A stretch of DNA of 64,000 nt from the NCBI GenBank assembly GCA_021521415.1, contig JAIQDT010001124.1, forward strand, positions 62,001 to 126,000. Direction: 5' to 3'. Position 1 is the first letter of the stretch. Each line of letters opens with the position of its first letter. Under the pieces are notes generated by a model. It was not told where the DNA came from. It made no database searches and saw nothing but the letters and a program-made list of their open reading frames with translations. Below, piece after piece: positions 23,110 to 33,570 of this stretch. The stretch is from Bidens hawaiensis (lineage: Eukaryota; Streptophyta; Magnoliopsida; Asterales; Asteraceae). Position numbers and translations under genes: made by a program.

Positions 23110-24030
23110 TATCATATGTGGTTTCCAATAACCATTGGGCACACTCTTAGATGACGGGCAAACATCATTGACGTAAAGTCAAACGTGTAATGAAAGTTGA
23201 ACGGTAGCCATTGAGGCATGTTAGTCTTGTAAATATTCCTTATGTTGGATTAATATGGAAACTTGTAACAGGCCTAGAAGGACTGAACTTTCAAGTGTAT
23301 GAATTTGAAGGCACGAGCTTTGTTGAGTTAAATATCTTGTAAAACATACAACTATTGACCTGAAATCAAGGTATGAGTTAGTGTAGTAACCAATGTGAGC
23401 TAAAAAACTAAATGGGTCAAAACATGCAGGTTTGGGCTTAAGCTACATCACAATGGGGGCATAGGCTATGTTGTCCAGATAGCTTGCGCCAGTGAGCTTT
23501 CATGGTACACTGGTGTGTACTAGCTCGCTTCTCATCGCTTTGAAACTTAGTGTTTTAAGTTTCATCCTTTTGTGTTTGGTTATATATTATCAATACTACA
23601 CTTTCGGTAAGGCTTCCCAATAACATGGTAGAAGGTGATTAAGTGCTCGGGATGAATTATGGACACACTTCAACAAGTCGGAATTCTGTCGTTTCAAAAT
23701 AAAGGCGTCTAAAGTTGAAACAACAAGTATTATATGTTAAATAGAAAATTTAATGTTTCGTAAACATAGTGTGTCATTAATAAGTTGTTGAAACTTATAT
23801 TTTTATCATGTTTAAAAAATTATCAAGGCCTAGCTACTTCTTCTGCACTAAAATATATTATACAGTCGTTTTAAAATTTAGAGTGTTACATAAACATTAG
23901 GTCAAATAGAAACATCACAATGTTCTTGCCAAGTTGTTGAAGTTGGATAACAACCATTTCTCCAAGAATTAAAGCATCGTCAATTCGTCATTTGCCTAAA
24001 ATAAATAAATATCATACCGTTTTATGGGAT
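23110..24030. other. Intergenic, nothing recognised
   Basis: Right flank of the copia insertion. Continuous with 11315-13189 before insertion. No ORF or RNA gene is supported. Confidence 0.5.
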
Positions 24031-24059
24031 GCTAATGCTAACACCATGGAAGATATATA

Positions 24060-24480
24060 GAAAGTTTTCTTTGTAACAGCCCCAGCGACATCAATAGCAG
24101 TTGTGAATAAGAATGGGGATAAGGGATCTCACTGTAGAACTACTTTCCTGATGCTGAATTCTCATTTTGGGGCTCAATTCCCTTGGATCAAGCATTCAGC
24201 TGAAGATAGACAACCCCAAGTCCACATTCTTCAACTCTAACTGGAAAGTGCATATGCTGCGTAACCTCATCCAAGAAATCCAACTAAGTGAATCAAAATC
24301 CTTCTCAAAATCAACTTTGAACTAACATGAAAAAGGGCCCTCTAAGATGTTGCTACCTTGAATAAAAGTTGACTGGGACTTGCCAATAATAATAGATTGG
24401 ATGATCATTTTCAACCTGTTTTTAAGGACTTTAGGTATCACCTTTGGAATATATCCAATAGGTTAATTGGTCAGTAACAA
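24060..24480 (-). pseudogene. LINE reverse transcriptase fragment
   Basis: Reading the - strand from about 24480 gives LIGYIPKVIPKVLKNRLK, then QSTFIQGSNILEGPF, a decayed segment, and DPLSPFLFTTAID near 24080-24120. These correspond to conserved RT blocks of plant L1-type LINEs (RPISL..yKI..KvLanRL, QsAFi.gR.I, QGDPLSPFLF). Stops and frameshifts break it, and the endonuclease and RNase H parts are missing. Confidence 0.7.
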
Positions 24481-24836
24481 ATTAAGCACTCAATGAAACT
24501 CAATATTAATTTCTTTCACTTTGTTTTCAGGCAACACATATAGAGAGACATTTTCTAAATAAGTTCAAAACTCTCATAAGTCAATAAAATAATTACAATA
24601 TACGTTATACATAAAATTAGAAAAAATTCCTAAAATCAGTTCACCTCTCAACTTGCATGGTACGTATATCTCTATTATTCATAAAGATGTTCTTTGCCTT
24701 TTTTCGAGGATAACATGTATTGCTGGCTTGCTCCTAAATACAATGTATATGTCCATATGAAAAAATGTGCTATTGTACTTTACTTTATATTCAGTTTTAT
24801 GTAAATGCAATGTCATGTGACAAGGGACCCACCAGA

Positions 24837-25159
24837 CACGTGAGTCCATTGACTTCTTCCAGTTATTAAAGTGAACACGTCAGCCTAATCAAACCGACCT
24901 ACCCGCATAAACCCCGGCCCCACCACAAATTGACAAGACATGCTTAACTGCCAACACACAACACGACGTCGTATACAAATGTCGACACAAATCCCACCAC
25001 TTACCAAATGACACGTGTACGTTGGATATTAAAAAACCGGTCATAAGTTGCTTGTTTGGCGTGCATACTGACAACCGACGACCGACCATCGCCGGAACCA
25101 AAATGGAGAGGCCCCCACTGGCAAGATATACATCCATCCACGTACGCATCCTACGTGGC
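24837..25159. promoter_or_regulatory. Isolated cluster of G-box/ABRE and CRT/DRE-type motifs
   Basis: CACGTG occurs at 24837 and 25012, CACGTC at 24876, GACGTC at 24965 and ACGTGGC at 25153. ACCGAC (CRT/DRE core) occurs at 24893, 25074 and 25081. The stretch is richer in GC than its surroundings. Such motifs bind bZIP ABF/AREB and CBF/DREB proteins in ABA, drought and cold promoters. No gene with a start next to it was found. The nearest stress gene is the dehydrin about 4.8 kb to the right. A regulatory role is inference. Confidence 0.45.
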
Positions 25160-26412
25160 GTGATGTTAGTAGTTAAGCACGTTAACGCATGACAGCGTGT
25201 CTGCCTCCTGCTTTTATGCTTTGCCCCACTCGACTCCTTCCTTACGGCATGGCTTCAATGATTTAAAAGCATTATACACTTTATTTTGGTTCTTTCCTTG
25301 TCGAATTATTCGGAAATGGTATTATTAGGTAAGAATTGATATATAAAAAATGAAACATTTATTATGATAAGTCATCTTCTTGTTTAGGCTGGGAAATCTT
25401 TAATAAGATAATATAAAAAAATGAAACATTTATATATTTGTATTAATAAGATGTAAACGACCCGAGTTGATCAAAAGCTTGCGTATGTTATTTACAAGAG
25501 TTCGATCGTATATTGTTTTGAACTCTATCTCTAAAGCTTGAATGTGGGTCGTGGGTAATTATTCAAACTTCGACTTGGCTTGGGTTTGGCTTTTTTATTA
25601 TTTAACAATTATTTTGTTAATGTAAACTAGGTTTGTTTTGACTCACAAATTTACTTGATCCGGGACTGTGTATTAAATGAGTTTATTTATAACATTTAGG
25701 CTCAATCATGTTCCAGCTTTAGTCATGAAAAGCTTTTAACGTGCCAATTTTGAGTAACTCATGAACAATTCTACTAGTTTACATTCATACATATTAATTA
25801 TGTTGATAAAAATATAATAGAAAAAACGTTCAATGGTATTTTAATGTTCATAAATAAAATTTATTGTTTGTTTAAATTGATTCAAGGACAATTCATGTCA
25901 CCCTACAAGTTTTTATCATAAGTGATACAAATAAAACGTGGTTTGTTTTGTAAGGTATCTATAAAATGTGTGATAATATTACCTTAACAAAAATAAAGTT
26001 AAATGCTAAACTAACACTTAAATATGGTCTAGTGATCTAGTGTTAGGATGTTCATCCTCACAAATATAACTTAAGGTGTTACAACAAGGTTTGGAGGATT
26101 TACTGTCTAAAAAAACTAACATTTACATACATTAATATTTAGCTTACTTTATGTTATCGATCATATGCAGGTATTTCTCATATAAGTTACATAACATCAT
26201 GAATGAACATGGTTAGAATTAGGCCTACGTGTCTTGAAAGAATGGCTCTCTGAAACAAGCACTAGTAGGATTTTAGATATAAAAATATGTTATTACAAAT
26301 AGCATGGTATTTGGCACAATTGTTTTTAATGTTAATTAGAAGTGTAAAAAGCATTAAATAACCACTTAAAGTAGAGTAATTATTACACTATAGTCTTTAA
26401 CTAATGCAATAA
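25160..26412. other. AT-rich intergenic, nothing recognised
   Basis: No supported coding sequence, repeat end or RNA gene was seen. Confidence 0.5.
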
Positions 26413-26650
26413 TCTATCTATCTATATTATTAAAGTAAAACCGTTTCACATGTTATTTAATTATACGGGTCAACTAAAATGTTAACTAATATTATTATCA
26501 TTTATAGAATTGATAACAAAGTTACAAATATAGTTTTAAATGTGTTATATTAAATTAAGTTTTTATATATTTATGAATTTTAAAATTGTATTTATCATTT
26601 AAAAGGTATGCTATATTATTAAACTTAACTTTTTTATTTTGTTGTATTTT
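26413..26650 (+). mobile_element. Helitron-family fragment (5' end)
   Basis: It starts TCTATCTATATTATTAAAG after A. It ends in ttattaaacttaactttttta, then diverges at a ttctagcaac stretch. The start and the last block match the element at 36066-36478, which has a hairpin terminus. The proper 3' hairpin is missing here, so this copy is truncated or decayed. Confidence 0.5.
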
Positions 26651-27997
26651 CTAGCAACCCATAGTAATTACTATAGATCATTTTATTGTACGTAGTGTAA
26701 TATTTATTACCCTGCAGTCCTTTGCACTAAAGCAAACTAAAATAATTATTATTTTTCACTACTAGCTAACTACTCTACTTTTTTTTACATTTCTCGTATT
26801 AAAAATTGTTTGTAATTGATTTTAGCAATACTGATATGTATATATGTGCTTGTCTACTTTCTTACTAACATAACATTTTATATTTGATGCAATAAATTTT
26901 TTCGATCTAAAATAAATAAATTATGTGAGATATTTTGTAAAAGAATTCAAAAGCATACTCGATCAAAGAAAGACCATTTTTTGTCTCTCAACAAATCGTA
27001 TAAGACTTATGTTACCTTTGTAAAATTAGGATTGAAAACTGATGCCACATGACAATGATAACTTTTTTATATATGTTATGTATTTGTTATTCTAGAGACA
27101 TCACATGTTTTTAAAATATGACATATATGTTTCAGTAAGACGTAAGACATCTATGAAGCCGTAGGTTGACCTGACAGATCTAGTTATCTTTTTCGCAACT
27201 ACTTATATGAAGTTTGTTGGAGATCTTAGAACATCAAAACTTTGAGTTGGTTTCTTTAGTAGTTACCCACGTTCATGAAACAATTTTGTTTTACATTTTT
27301 TTTTTAATTTGTTGTTGATGTTAAGAAATCAAAGTATTAGTTTATCACAAAATGTTGAATTTCATTATATTTGATTATCGTACACATTCATGTGGAGATT
27401 TATATCAGTTGAGCTATGTTGAACATGTTAACGTAAAAACGTGGTTGGAAATATAACACCTTTTATGAATTTAATATAGCTTCTTGATGTTCATAAAATG
27501 TAAAAAAAAAAGGCATTTTCATTGGCCGAGAGTAAATGATGTACGAACTGGATTCATTCGAGTATTTTCACTTCGTATTTGTTTATCTATAAAAATGTAT
27601 TTTTTTTTTCTTTAAATGATACAAGGATCATATTAGTATTTGCATTTTATACTTAATCCATGGCTTATTTTTATTATCAAACTAAAAAGTGTTATAATAT
27701 GCACAACTGTAAAACCGTGTATGAGTGTGTATCTTTTATAAACACTAGAATTATTGATTTCATGATTTTCTTCAAAAAATTATCATTTAGAATACTAATT
27801 TACTTTATATAGTATGTCTTAAATGGAGGATGTTATCACTTATCTTTATCACTAATTTTTTCTTGCTGAGTCATTTCATAATAATGATGGATCCTTTCAT
27901 TAAAATTAATTGCTAGCAAGACTAATAATATCCTTTATTTAAAACTAACATTATTTTATATAAACTTTAAATTAAATTATTTACTTACACACAGAAA
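26651..27997. other. AT-rich intergenic, nothing recognised
   Basis: No supported gene. This is the left flank of the Harbinger-like element and hence originally lay upstream of the dehydrin promoter. Confidence 0.5.
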
Positions 27998-28003
27998 ACC
28001 GAC
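27998..28003 (+). promoter_or_regulatory. CRT/DRE core left of the Harbinger-like insertion
   Basis: ACCGAC lies 27 bp left of the transposon edge (28031). Without the insertion it would be about 65 bp upstream of the dehydrin TATA box. CBF/DREB factors bind this core in cold and drought promoters. A single 6-bp match is weak alone; its position is what makes it notable. Confidence 0.4.
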
Positions 28004-28312
28004 ATTTCAGAATCTTCTCGTTAACTTTTAGGCTGAGGGATGTGGGGGGCTTTAATGGGGGCTCCAACCAATAATATTATGACGTGTGGCAGAGAGAGAA
28101 ACTGGATAAGGGGGTGTTGGAGCCCCTGGCCCTGGTGTGGAGGGGCTCCAGCAAGAACTCCAGCGATTTTTTTTTTATTTTTTTATAAATATATTCAAAC
28201 AACGTATTATTAAAAAAACTCATAAATTATTAAAAAAACACACATTAATAAAAAAAACACATTAATATCTAAAAATAAAATAAAAATTAAAGTACTAAAA
28301 AAAACATTATTC

Positions 28313-29475
28313 TTATTCTTCGGCTTGGTCTTCTTCGATCAACCTCTTTCGGATACGTTCCTTTTGCTTTTCCATTAGCATTTGATCGACCGGATTTAGG
28401 TTACTGAAGTCTCTAGTAAGAAAGTCCAAATCTCTCATTCGACTTTTTTCCTTTTTGTCATAAGAGACCATCTCCATGGTTTTGTTGAATTTATTGAGGG
28501 ATTCAACAAGATTGACGATGTTTACGGCTTCCCCCTCAGCCGGTTTTTTCCCCTTGGCGTCCCTTCCCAATGGCCGCCTCCTCGACGGTGAAGACGTTTC
28601 CTCCTCCGCAATGTTTAGGTCGAATCCAACGCGGCAATCCGACCCGGTTGAAGTGCTATACGCTCCAGACGAACTAGTTTTAGTCCGTTTCGCCCTTACT
28701 TCCGCATCAAAGTCCGGCGCCACCAGCTCAACCCACTTGGAACACCTTTTCAACCTCTCCCACAACAATAAATCGTCCCACGTCTTCACCATCCCATACC
28801 TCCGCAAACACTCCTGCTTCCACTCTTCGACCGTGAAATTGTAAACCGCCAAATCATCACTGCCACTTGGTCTCATACGACCGTTGTTCCTGTTGAAAAG
28901 ATTAGTAAACAAGCCGACAAATTTTCTGATTTCGGACCACCGACCCGAAATCATATCGGCGTTCCGCTCTGTACTCCCAACGAGCATGTAGAACGTCTCC
29001 CTAACCTTTGTCCAAAAAATCTTGCTCTTTTGGTAGTCGGCTGCAAAATGAATAAATAAATTAGATTTCCATTTAACTTTTTTATTTAACTTTTTTATTA
29101 AAAATCATTTTTAAAAACGTTAAAACAATTACCGCAACGCAGATCCTCAGAAATGACTATCCAAGCCCGACACAAGGCTTCCTTCTCATCCGATGACCAC
29201 GGAGTGGCTTTCCGTTTCGTCCTCGGAGTCGAAGCCGGTCCCGACCCGTCCGTTGCAACTTGCTTTTACCGGTGGACGCGTCTTTTTGGTCCCGTAGCTT
29301 CACCGTGTGATTCTTGTGTCTCCGGAACAACAAAGTTAGGAGACGGTTGTGTGTTGGATGGTTGAAAGCCGGATGATTCTTGCGGCTCCGAATAAAACAT
29401 CGGTTGGTGCAGTGACGACCATAAATCATCGTCAATATAATCTGAATCAAGGTTTGGGTACCAATTTCCAGCCAT
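28313..29475 (-). pseudogene. Harbinger ORF1 Myb/SANT-like protein (NAM-associated C-terminus), one nonsense codon
   Basis: Two exons are supported. Exon 1 (29475-29133) begins MAGNWYPNLDSDYIDDD. A 92-bp intron (29132-29041) has GT and AG ends on the - strand. Exon 2 (29040-28313) joins in frame as EDLRC-ADYQKSKIFW. The Myb/SANT-like region contains WSSDEKEALCRAW, FWTKVRETF and RWSEIRKFVGLF. A C-terminal FDLNIAEEE and a lysine/glutamate-rich tail ending RKRLIEEDQAEE follow, as in plant proteins annotated NAM-associated or glutathione S-transferase T3-like. A TAA at 29266-29268 interrupts exon 1 after RRVHR. In Harbinger elements ORF1 binds the ends and helps the transposase; no transposase is present here. 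Confidence 0.82.
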
Positions 29476-29684
29476 TTTTTTAAAAAAAAGTTGAGAAGAT
29501 GAATTAATTTTGGGTGAAGGTTTGAAGTTTTGGTATAAAAATGGGTGAAATGGGGTATAATTATATAGGAAAAATAAATTTTTTTTTGGCTTTTTTCGGC
29601 TCCCAACGGTCAAAAGACCCTCAAATCCCGTGCAGCCCTCTCTCTTCTCCCGCTAACCGGCTCACGCCTGCATTGTTTTTCGCG

Positions 29685-29766
29685 TTAGCGCCCCGTTAGC
29701 GCCCCCGCTAGCGCCTGGTGGTGTGGTGTTAGCGCCTGGGCGCGCGAGCGGAGGGGCTCTAGCGCC
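29685..29766. repeat. Five TAGCGCC repeats in the right subterminal region of the transposon
   Basis: TAGCGCC occurs five times between 29685 and 29766, in a locally GC-rich stretch just inside the right inverted repeat. Subterminal repeats often serve as transposase or ORF1 binding sites. That role is inference. They lie only 65-145 bp upstream of the dehydrin TATA box. Confidence 0.7.
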
Positions 29767-29813
29767 CCCGTTGAAGCCCCACACCCAGTCTTATTATCTT
29801 AATCGCGTCAATT

Positions 29814-29820
29814 ACGTGTC
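29814..29820 (+). promoter_or_regulatory. ABRE in dehydrin core promoter
   Basis: ACGTGTC sits ten bases upstream of the TATA box and 20 bp right of the TTA target site of the transposon. It matches the ABA-responsive element core bound by ABF/AREB bZIP proteins, as expected for a dehydrin. Only about 36 bp of original promoter remain between TATA and the element. Confidence 0.7.
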
Positions 29821-29829
29821 CCATGCTGC

Positions 29830-29837
29830 TATAAATA
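29830..29837 (+). promoter_or_regulatory. TATA box of dehydrin gene
   Basis: TATAAATA lies 127 bp upstream of the ATG at 29957. The expected transcription start is near 29860-29870, giving a 5' UTR of about 90 bases. Confidence 0.8.
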
Positions 29838-29956
29838 CAAACCCCTCACACCTTGTTCACTCACACAAACAAATCTCTCTAATTTAATCAAACAAACATT
29901 TCATTTCCTTACATAAGTTATTATTCTCAGTTTTTGTTCTTGATTTTGCTTTGATC

Positions 29957-30241
29957 ATGTCTAACGAAGCTGTTTACCATGATGCCCCAAAAACCGAAGA
30001 GCCATGCGAAACAACTAAGATCACCGATGTGAAGGTGGAGCCTGAGACCGTAGAGCAATCGGATCGTGGGTTGTTTGATTTCATTGGCAAGAAGAAGGAG
30101 GAAGAGAACAAGTGTGAAGAAGCTGTGATCTCGTCCGAATTTGAACAGAAAGTTCAGGTGACTGAACCCGAACCAAAAGCCGAGGAGAAGAAAGAAAGCT
30201 TGCTAGCCAAACTTCACCGATCTGATAGCAGTTCTAGCAGT
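29957..30241 (+). CDS. Acidic F-SK2 dehydrin, exon 1 (residues 1-95)
   Basis: The ATG at 29957 gives [12 protein letters not shown]. Exon 1 contains the F segment [11 protein letters not shown] (residues 36-46) and ends inside the serine run of the S segment ([10 protein letters not shown], residues 86-95) at a GTAAGT donor in phase 0. Dehydrins are disordered, hydrophilic proteins that bind membranes and protect proteins during cold, drought and seed drying. The F segment places it with acidic COR47/ERD10/ECPP44-like members. An intron within the S segment is a known conserved position in SK-type dehydrin genes. An ABRE and TATA box lie upstream, and a transposon borders the promoter. Confidence 0.95.
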
Positions 30242-30691
30242 GTAAGTTCTTATGATCTGTTTAACGAATATGTCCTTGGTTAATAAACATCTGTTTAACG
30301 TATATATATGAGTCCTGAGAATTAAAAGAAATTTGTCTTTAAAAAAATCTGTTTAACGTATATACATGATCAAATGCGCACAAGCATCCATGCATATAAT
30401 ACAACTCGTGTCATTGGTTACATAGACTATTTGATCACTAAAATAGATTTATTTGATTGTATCAGTACTAGTTAACATCATTGATATTTTTTAGTGATAT
30501 AAAACCCTAAGTAACTATATTGTTTATGATATATATGAAGTTTATCCGAAATTTTTTGGTCTTTTTCTAGTTGGTACTAGACAAAAGTTTGTTAATTTTT
30601 GGATCAGCTGATTGTATCGGTTATAGATCATAGTCTATTAATTTGGATTAAAGGTAACTGAACATGTTTTTTGATTTGGAATTTTATACAG
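30242..30691 (+). other. Dehydrin intron (450 bp)
   Basis: GTAAGT at 30242 and TTTTATACAG ending at 30691 are good splice sites. Splicing restores an uninterrupted serine run followed by acidic residues. The word ctgtttaacgtatatayatga occurs twice near its start (30290-30310 and 30348-30368), the first time just after exon-like sequence. Confidence 0.9.
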
Positions 30692-31108
30692 TCTAGTGAT
30701 GAGGAGGACGAGAACGGAGAGAAGAAGAAGAAAAAGAAATCATTAAAGGATAAGGTCAAGGAAAAAATCGAAGATCATAAAGAAGAGAAGGAAGAGGCAA
30801 AAATTGAAAAGCTTGAGACCGACACTTGTGTCCCTGTTGAGAAATACGAAGAAGTAGCAGCCCCGGCCCCTACTCCTGCCCCTGAGGAGAAAAAGGGGTT
30901 TATTGAAAAGATTAAGGAGAAACTACCTGGCGGACATAAGAAAGAGGAGGAGCATGTTGCTGCTCCTCCACCACCACCGCCGGCTGCGGTGGAGCATGAT
31001 GATAAGGAGAAGAAGGGTATTTTTGAGAAGATTAAGGAAAAAATCCCAGGGTATCATTCCAAGAGTGAAGAGGAGAAAGAAAAAGGGAAAGTAAAGGAGT
31101 GTGATTGA
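30692..31108 (+). CDS. Acidic F-SK2 dehydrin, exon 2 (residues 96-233)
   Basis: Exon 2 continues the S segment with [10 protein letters not shown], then a polylysine run (KKKKKK, about residues 106-111) and a degenerate K-like helix ([16 protein letters not shown]). Two K segments follow: [16 protein letters not shown] (residues 161-176) and [16 protein letters not shown] (200-215), separated by a proline run. The K segment forms an amphipathic helix on membranes. The S segment plus polylysine is linked to phosphorylation and nuclear import in this family. The total is 233 residues, within the usual range for acidic SK2/SK3 dehydrins. TGA is at 31106-31108. Confidence 0.95.
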   Translation, partial: SSDEEDENGEKKKKKKSLKDKVKEKIEDHKEEKEEAKIEKLETDTCVPVEKYEEVAAPAPTPAPEEKKGFIEKIKEKLPGGHKKEEEHVAAPPPPPPAAVEHDDKEKKGIFEKIKEKIPGYHSKSEEEKEKGKVKECD

Positions 31109-31340
31109 TATGATTCAAAAGCAAAAGCAAAATGGTTTGTGAGGTGGCTTGGTTTGATTTCTATTACTAGTGTGGTGGGCCTTGTGATGTGGTCATGCTT
31201 TTATGTCTTTTTGAATAAGTGTTCTTTCATGTTTCTTGTTTGCAGTTTGAAACTTCTAGTGTGGTGTTTTTTGGATTTGGGTTATAAGTCTATACCTTTT
31301 TATTTGTATAGAATGTATTTTGTTTAAAAACCCTTAATAT
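31109..31340 (+). other. Probable dehydrin 3' UTR
   Basis: T-rich sequence with several aataag/aatgta-type near-polyadenylation signals up to about 31340. The exact cleavage site cannot be told from sequence. Confidence 0.5.
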
Positions 31341-31984
31341 TTTATTGAACTTTTCTATTTATAAATATCTGAGTGTGAAAATTATTTTATTTTCTTATTA
31401 TGTTAATTTGTTCAGAAAATGTAGAGTAATGATTAAACTTAATTTTCCATAAAATGTAATATTCTTATAAATAAATTAATATAATTGATTCGAAAATAAA
31501 GTTTATCTCGACTTGATGCAACGAGATAATATAATTAAAGCGATTATTGCATAAGATAATATATCTTTTTGATTAGCACTTTACGAATAATTAAAAATAA
31601 ATCTTGTAATCTCCTAATCTTTGTGCATAACGACTACGATCGACGCCATGATGCCACTTTAATATTACTAGTAGGAAACCTGCGGAATGTTGCGGTATCG
31701 ACAATTTTCAACGCGACACTCGTTTCCATTAGTTTATCAATCTCTCTCGTGATATTATATAGTAGTTTGTTAGTTTATATATATTGTATGGAACCCAATT
31801 TTTTATCTAACAAAATAAATTTTGTAATAAACTAAAGGTAACATGGCATCTACTTCTAGGATTTACAAAATGCTTATCACAATATAGATATTCTAAACAA
31901 AAGAAGCATAGTTGATTTGTTACATTTTCAAAACATGTCGCATTCATTCTTTAAGCATGAGACTTGATAACCTCTACAATCTTT
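31341..31984. other. Intergenic, with a possible degenerate Helitron end
   Basis: AT-rich. On the - strand the word ccgcaacattccgcagg followed by tttcctactag and T (31668 region) resembles a decayed Helitron 3' end. No gene is supported. Confidence 0.35.
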
Positions 31985-32186
31985 GGGGGCTGTTTGGTTC
32001 ATTCAGATCTGAATGAGCCAGATCTGGATAAACCTCTGTCCCATCCAGTAACAACATGAGTCTCAATGATTCAGACCCAATTTTAACTATTCAGATGTCT
32101 TTTTGTCTGGAACCAAACAGTCTGAAGTCTGAATGAAACAGATGTTTTAATCTGAATGGTCCATTCAGATGTAAACAAATAACCCC
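31985..32186. mobile_element. hAT-like MITE
   Basis: The ~200-bp unit begins GGGGGCTGTTTGGTT and ends with the complement of GGGGTTATTTGTTT. Both inverted ends are followed inward by cattcagat/atctgaatg repeats. Many plant hAT MITEs have this GGG-TGTTTGGT type of end. A convincing 8-bp target duplication was not found. Confidence 0.65.
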
Positions 32187-33283
32187 TTAGTCTTAAGCAT
32201 ATCTTTTCCTGAAACATTTATAAACCGTAGCAATAACTTATTTAAAACTTAACACCAAATATTGCAGCACTTTTCTACAAATATTGTTGTATTTTAACCC
32301 CAAAAGAACATCATAACCCACACCTGTGTAGTAATTTGAACTAAAACAGTGGATTAATTTTAAGCCAAAACAGTGCAAAATTTAGTCCTTGAAACTGTAG
32401 GCATTTAAACTCAAAATGTTGCAGAATTGTGGCCTACTACAGATTTACGGGTCAAACCTTCATTATGTAATCTTTAATAGAACTTTTTTTTTAATAAAGT
32501 AACAACTCATAGTGTCTATTCTATTTCAAATATACTTTTATTAATCATGTATTCCACCTCTAATCACACGTCAGTGTAATTAAAAGGTTATCCGAGATCA
32601 CTGCTAATTGTGAATATACCTCTTCTTTTATTATTGCAACTTATTGTACGTGCATATTTACTCTTTCTTCTTTACCACAACTCATTGTGATCATAACGCT
32701 TTCTTTCATAATCACAACTCAATTGTGATCTAACCCCTAGTTTTCATGATCAGATCGCAAATTTGTATACAATCAATTTCAATTTCACAACAGAAATTGA
32801 TCAATAAACTTTCATAATCACAACTCATTGTGATTTAACAGGTATTGCTCATAAGAAGACTTGAAATTTAATTACATATTACACTAAAAACATGATCAAA
32901 AACTTAATTTCAAGGCGTACGCAGCTGCAAATCTGCAATGTATCCTCCAAAAGAATGCCCGAGCAATATGAGCCAGCCGAACTCGAATTCTCATAAATTA
33001 AATGAGTCGAGCTCGTGTTTTGATGAGCTTGGACCCTTCGAGCTTCACAACTAAAGCCATTGAAGGTATATCCGTTGTACAAAAAGGACTGATAACCAAA
33101 GCCAAAAGAATTGCCAACATTATAAAACAGATTTTATTAAAAAAGAAAGTATAAATTTTAAGCGAATTTTATTCAGCACGCTTACATTTTAGCTAAGGTT
33201 CAACCCATTTCTGGTTTGCGTGTCCGGAACACATGTACGTTTTGGAACAATAATTTTCAAACCACCTTAAGTGACATGCTAAC
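32187..33283. other. Intergenic with repeated short palindromes
   Basis: The palindrome-like word tcacaactcaWttgtgat recurs around 32683-32840 at four places with variation. No gene is recognised. Confidence 0.4.
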
Positions 33284-33570
33284 CTTATGAAAACCATGTC
33301 GCTCCTCTTTCATAGTCCGCCAAAGCAACTGCAATCCTTTTGCTAATGCTTGATATATTTTCCGTGCTTGATCAAGGGCCCTGCAACGCCAACATGCTAT
33401 CAAATCATTTAAAAAATATACAGAAAAAACTATAAGAAATAAAAATGCAATATAACTTATAAGGCAAAGTTTTACAAGGATCATCAAAATAACTTGAAAA
33501 ACGGTTCCAATAACTTTTCTTCCAATCCTTGGGAAAGGATTATAGGGCAAGAAAGTTGACCGGTGATCTT
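33284..33570 (-). pseudogene. Unrecognised gene remnant, two exon-like blocks
   Basis: On the - strand, a block at 33284-33380 codes LDQARKIYQALAKGLQLLW and then TMKEERHGFHK. It has a good acceptor (gcgttgcag) before it and a gttagc donor after it. A second block at about 33482-33570 codes LPYNPFPRIGRKVIGTVFQ. The two lie in exon-like arrangement about 100 bp apart. I do not recognise the protein. No start, further exons or promoter were seen, so it is probably a captured or relic gene piece. Confidence 0.35.

Larger units (their letters stand above)
28031..29790 (-). mobile_element. PIF/Harbinger-like transposon carrying only ORF1
   Basis: Imperfect terminal inverted repeats (GGCTGAGGGATGTGGGG at left; complement of CCCCACACCCAGTC at right, both continuing into a GGCTTYAAYGGGGGC block) are flanked by TTA at 28028-28030 and 29791-29793. 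TTA is the usual 3-bp Harbinger target. The interior encodes the Myb/SANT-like ORF1 protein on the - strand, but no DDE transposase. The element is 1760 bp, and its right end abuts the dehydrin promoter. Confidence 0.82.

Noticed and set aside
24889..25149. 86-codon open frame on the - strand over the motif cluster
   Set aside because: No recognisable motif, no promoter; open by chance in a locally GC-rich stretch.
28476..28844. 122-codon open frame on the + strand
   Set aside because: It is antisense to the Harbinger ORF1 exon 2, which has splice sites and family motifs. Open only as a shadow.
31977..32194. 8-bp target duplication around the MITE at 31985
   Set aside because: caatcttt and ttagtctt match only partly, so no duplication is claimed.
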